Shown: in pieces, positions 62,768-64,000 of the stretch
How positions within the stretch are numbered: the first letter of the stretch is position 1
Layout: each line of letters starts with the position of its first letter
NCBI GenBank assembly: GCA_019748055.1
Contig: JAIEQC010000049.1
Coordinates: 1-64,000, forward strand
Length of the DNA: 64,000 nt
From: Caulobacteraceae bacterium
GTDB taxonomy: Bacteria > Pseudomonadota > Alphaproteobacteria > Caulobacterales > Caulobacteraceae
Direction of reading: 5' to 3'
Translations under genes and position numbers: made by a program
The notes under the pieces: model-generated
Seen by the model: only the letters and a program-made list of their open reading frames with translations
Database searches by the model: none
What the model was told of the DNA's origin: nothing

Positions 62768-63233
62768 ATGAAGCGCCCTCCTGTCCGCCTGGTTCGCCGT
62801 CGCCGCCTGCTCTCCGGGCGAGGAGGCGACCGCGCCCTCCGCACACCCGCCCGTGCCGCCGGTGGACGGCGAAACGGCCCTGCCCGGGCCCGACGCCGGC
62901 AACTTCGCCGGCGCCTGGGCCGCGCGCGCCGAATGGTGCGCCAACACGACGGGGCCGGAGCAGCCGATCCGCATCACCACCACGACCTTCGAAGGCTATG
63001 AGAACAGCTGCCGCATCTCGCAGGTCCGCCAGGCCAACTCGGCCTATGAGGCGGTGCTCGACTGCACGGCCGAAGGCACGACGACGCAGGAGCGCGTGCG
63101 CCTGCGCGTGGTCGAGGACCGCCTGACCCTCAGCTGGCTGGACCGCGCCGGATCGACCTCCACCGAGTTCGTCCGCTGCCAGGCGCCCCAGCCGGAGCCC
63201 GTGCCGATCCCCGCGCCCGAGCCGACCGCCTGA
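62768..63233 (+). pseudogene. Small lipoprotein, N-terminal frameshift
   Basis: The ATG at 62768 opens 'MKR' and then runs into a different frame. Dropping one C of the 'gcgccctcc' run gives 'MKRLLSAWFAVAACSPGEE', a perfect lipobox signal peptide that continues in frame to 63233. The mature protein has a globular part with 'GAWAARAEWCANTTGPEQP' and 'STSTEFVRCQ', similar in style to MliC-like domains. The track shows only a GTG start at 62853. Either a real one-base insertion or a sequencing error. Confidence 0.6.
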
Positions 63234-64000
63234 TCAGCTGAACAGGAAGTTCATCACGTCGCCGTCTTTGACGACGTAGCTCTTGCCCTCGGCCCGCAGC
63301 TTGCCGGCCTCGCGCGCCTTGGCCTCGCCGCGCAGGGCGACGTAGTCGTCATAGGCGATGGTCTCGGCGCGGATGAAGCCCTTCTCGAAGTCGGTGTGGA
63401 TCACGCCCGCGGCCTGCGGGGCGGTGTCGCCGACGTGAATCGTCCAGGCGCGCGCTTCTTTTGGCCCCACGGTGAAATAGGACTGCAGGCCCAGCAGGGC
63501 ATAGGCCTCGCGGATCAGGCGGTTCAGCCCCGGCTCGGCCAGACCCAGCTCCTGCAGGAACTCCATCTGCTCGGCCTCGTCCAACACGGCCAGCTCGCTG
63601 TCGATCTTGGCGGAGATGACGACGGTGTTCGCGCCGTCCGCCCTGGCGCGCTCGGCCACCTTGTCGGACAGCTCATTGCCCTTGTCAGCCGAGGCCTCGT
63701 CGACGTTGGCGACGTACAGGGCGGGCAGGGCGGTCAGCAGCTGCAGCATGTCCCACGCCTTCTTGTCCTCCTTCGACACCTCGGCCGTGCGCGCGGGCTT
63801 GCCGGCGTTCAGCTGGGCCAGGGCCAGGTCGACCAGGCGCAGGCTCTGCTGGCTTTCCTTGTCGCCGCCCTTGGCGCGCTTCTCCATCTGCACGCGCCGC
63901 CGCTCCAGGCTTTCCATGTCGGCCAGCATCAGCTCGGTCTCGATGATCTCCAGGTCGGCGACCGGATCGATGCGGTCCTCGACGTGGGTGATGTTGTCGT
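63234..64000 (-). CDS. ychF: Redox-regulated ATPase YchF/OLA1 (partial, 5' end beyond window)
   Basis: C-terminal two thirds of the Obg-related YchF GTPase/ATPase. 'LYVANVDEAS' is the NVDE nucleotide-specificity motif, and 'GLQSYFTVGPKEARAWTI' and 'GVIHTDFEKGFIRAE' form the coiled-coil/TGS C-terminal region. The frame is open to base 64000; the N-terminal G1 motif lies outside the window. The stop abuts the lipoprotein stop. Confidence 0.95.
   Translation of the reverse strand, partial: DNITHVEDRIDPVADLEIIETELMLADMESLERRRVQMEKRAKGGDKESQQSLRLVDLALAQLNAGKPARTAEVSKEDKKAWDMLQLLTALPALYVANVDEASADKGNELSDKVAERARADGANTVVISAKIDSELAVLDEAEQMEFLQELGLAEPGLNRLIREAYALLGLQSYFTVGPKEARAWTIHVGDTAPQAAGVIHTDFEKGFIRAETIAYDDYVALRGEAKAREAGKLRAEGKSYVVKDGDVMNFLFS

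Overview
The window is high-GC alphaproteobacterial chromosome, most likely from a Caulobacteraceae member close to Brevundimonas. That call is from gene content and style (GapR, a TacA-like sigma-54 response regulator, alphaproteobacterial cytochrome bc1, S21 and COQ9, many secreted peptidases, a TonB receptor with a DUF6607 partner); it was not tested by search. I see no phage, insertion sequence, integrase or CRISPR array. It reads as core chromosome with some lineage-specific islands.

Layout. 1-535: end of an rRNA operon (23S 3' end, 5S, tRNA-fMet, terminator). 0.6-10 kb: housekeeping and small enzymes (MliC/DUF4232 lipoprotein, kbl-tdh threonine catabolism, nuclease, PKHD hydroxylase, topoisomerase IB, rlmJ, GATase, hemF). 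10-15.4 kb: M19 dipeptidase, trmL and the petABC cytochrome bc1 operon. 15.4-21 kb: an M28 peptidase broken by an internal deletion, a MarR regulator, a small TadE/TadG operon and an MltB-type transglycosylase. 21.1-23.8 kb: an aberrant tRNA-Cys-like gene, rpmJ and gapR set among three copies of a 40-nt hairpin element, then a conserved unknown gene and the TacA-like regulator. 23.9-30.6 kb: DUF4153 membrane protein, S9 peptidase, rpsU and COQ9. 30.6-41.5 kb: lipid A/KDO genes (msbA-like, DUF374, waaA, lpxK), cysQ-like, pmbA, MAPEG and M14 peptidase. 43-45.9 kb: five tandem paralogous six-helix membrane proteins directly behind ubiD. 46-53 kb: ubiD, membrane proteins, aldo/keto reductase, hydrolase, exbD, folE, cysS. 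53.2-54.1 kb: an 870-base intergenic space with a REP-like inverted repeat and a fourth copy of the 40-nt element. 54-59.4 kb: an intact M28 peptidase, RidA and a metX-metB-hom operon under a SAM-I riboswitch. 59.4-64 kb: DUF6607 protein with a TonB-dependent haem-type receptor, a frameshifted small lipoprotein gene and ychF running off the window.

Functional links. The metX-metB-hom genes are overlapped and sit behind one riboswitch, so methionine synthesis is controlled as a unit. The lipid A genes overlap or abut stop-to-start. kbl and tdh share one base and together convert threonine to glycine. The strongest candidates for something undescribed are the five-paralog membrane array and the 40-nt element, whose four copies keep exact length and show compensatory stem changes next to the rpmJ and gapR ribosome binding sites.
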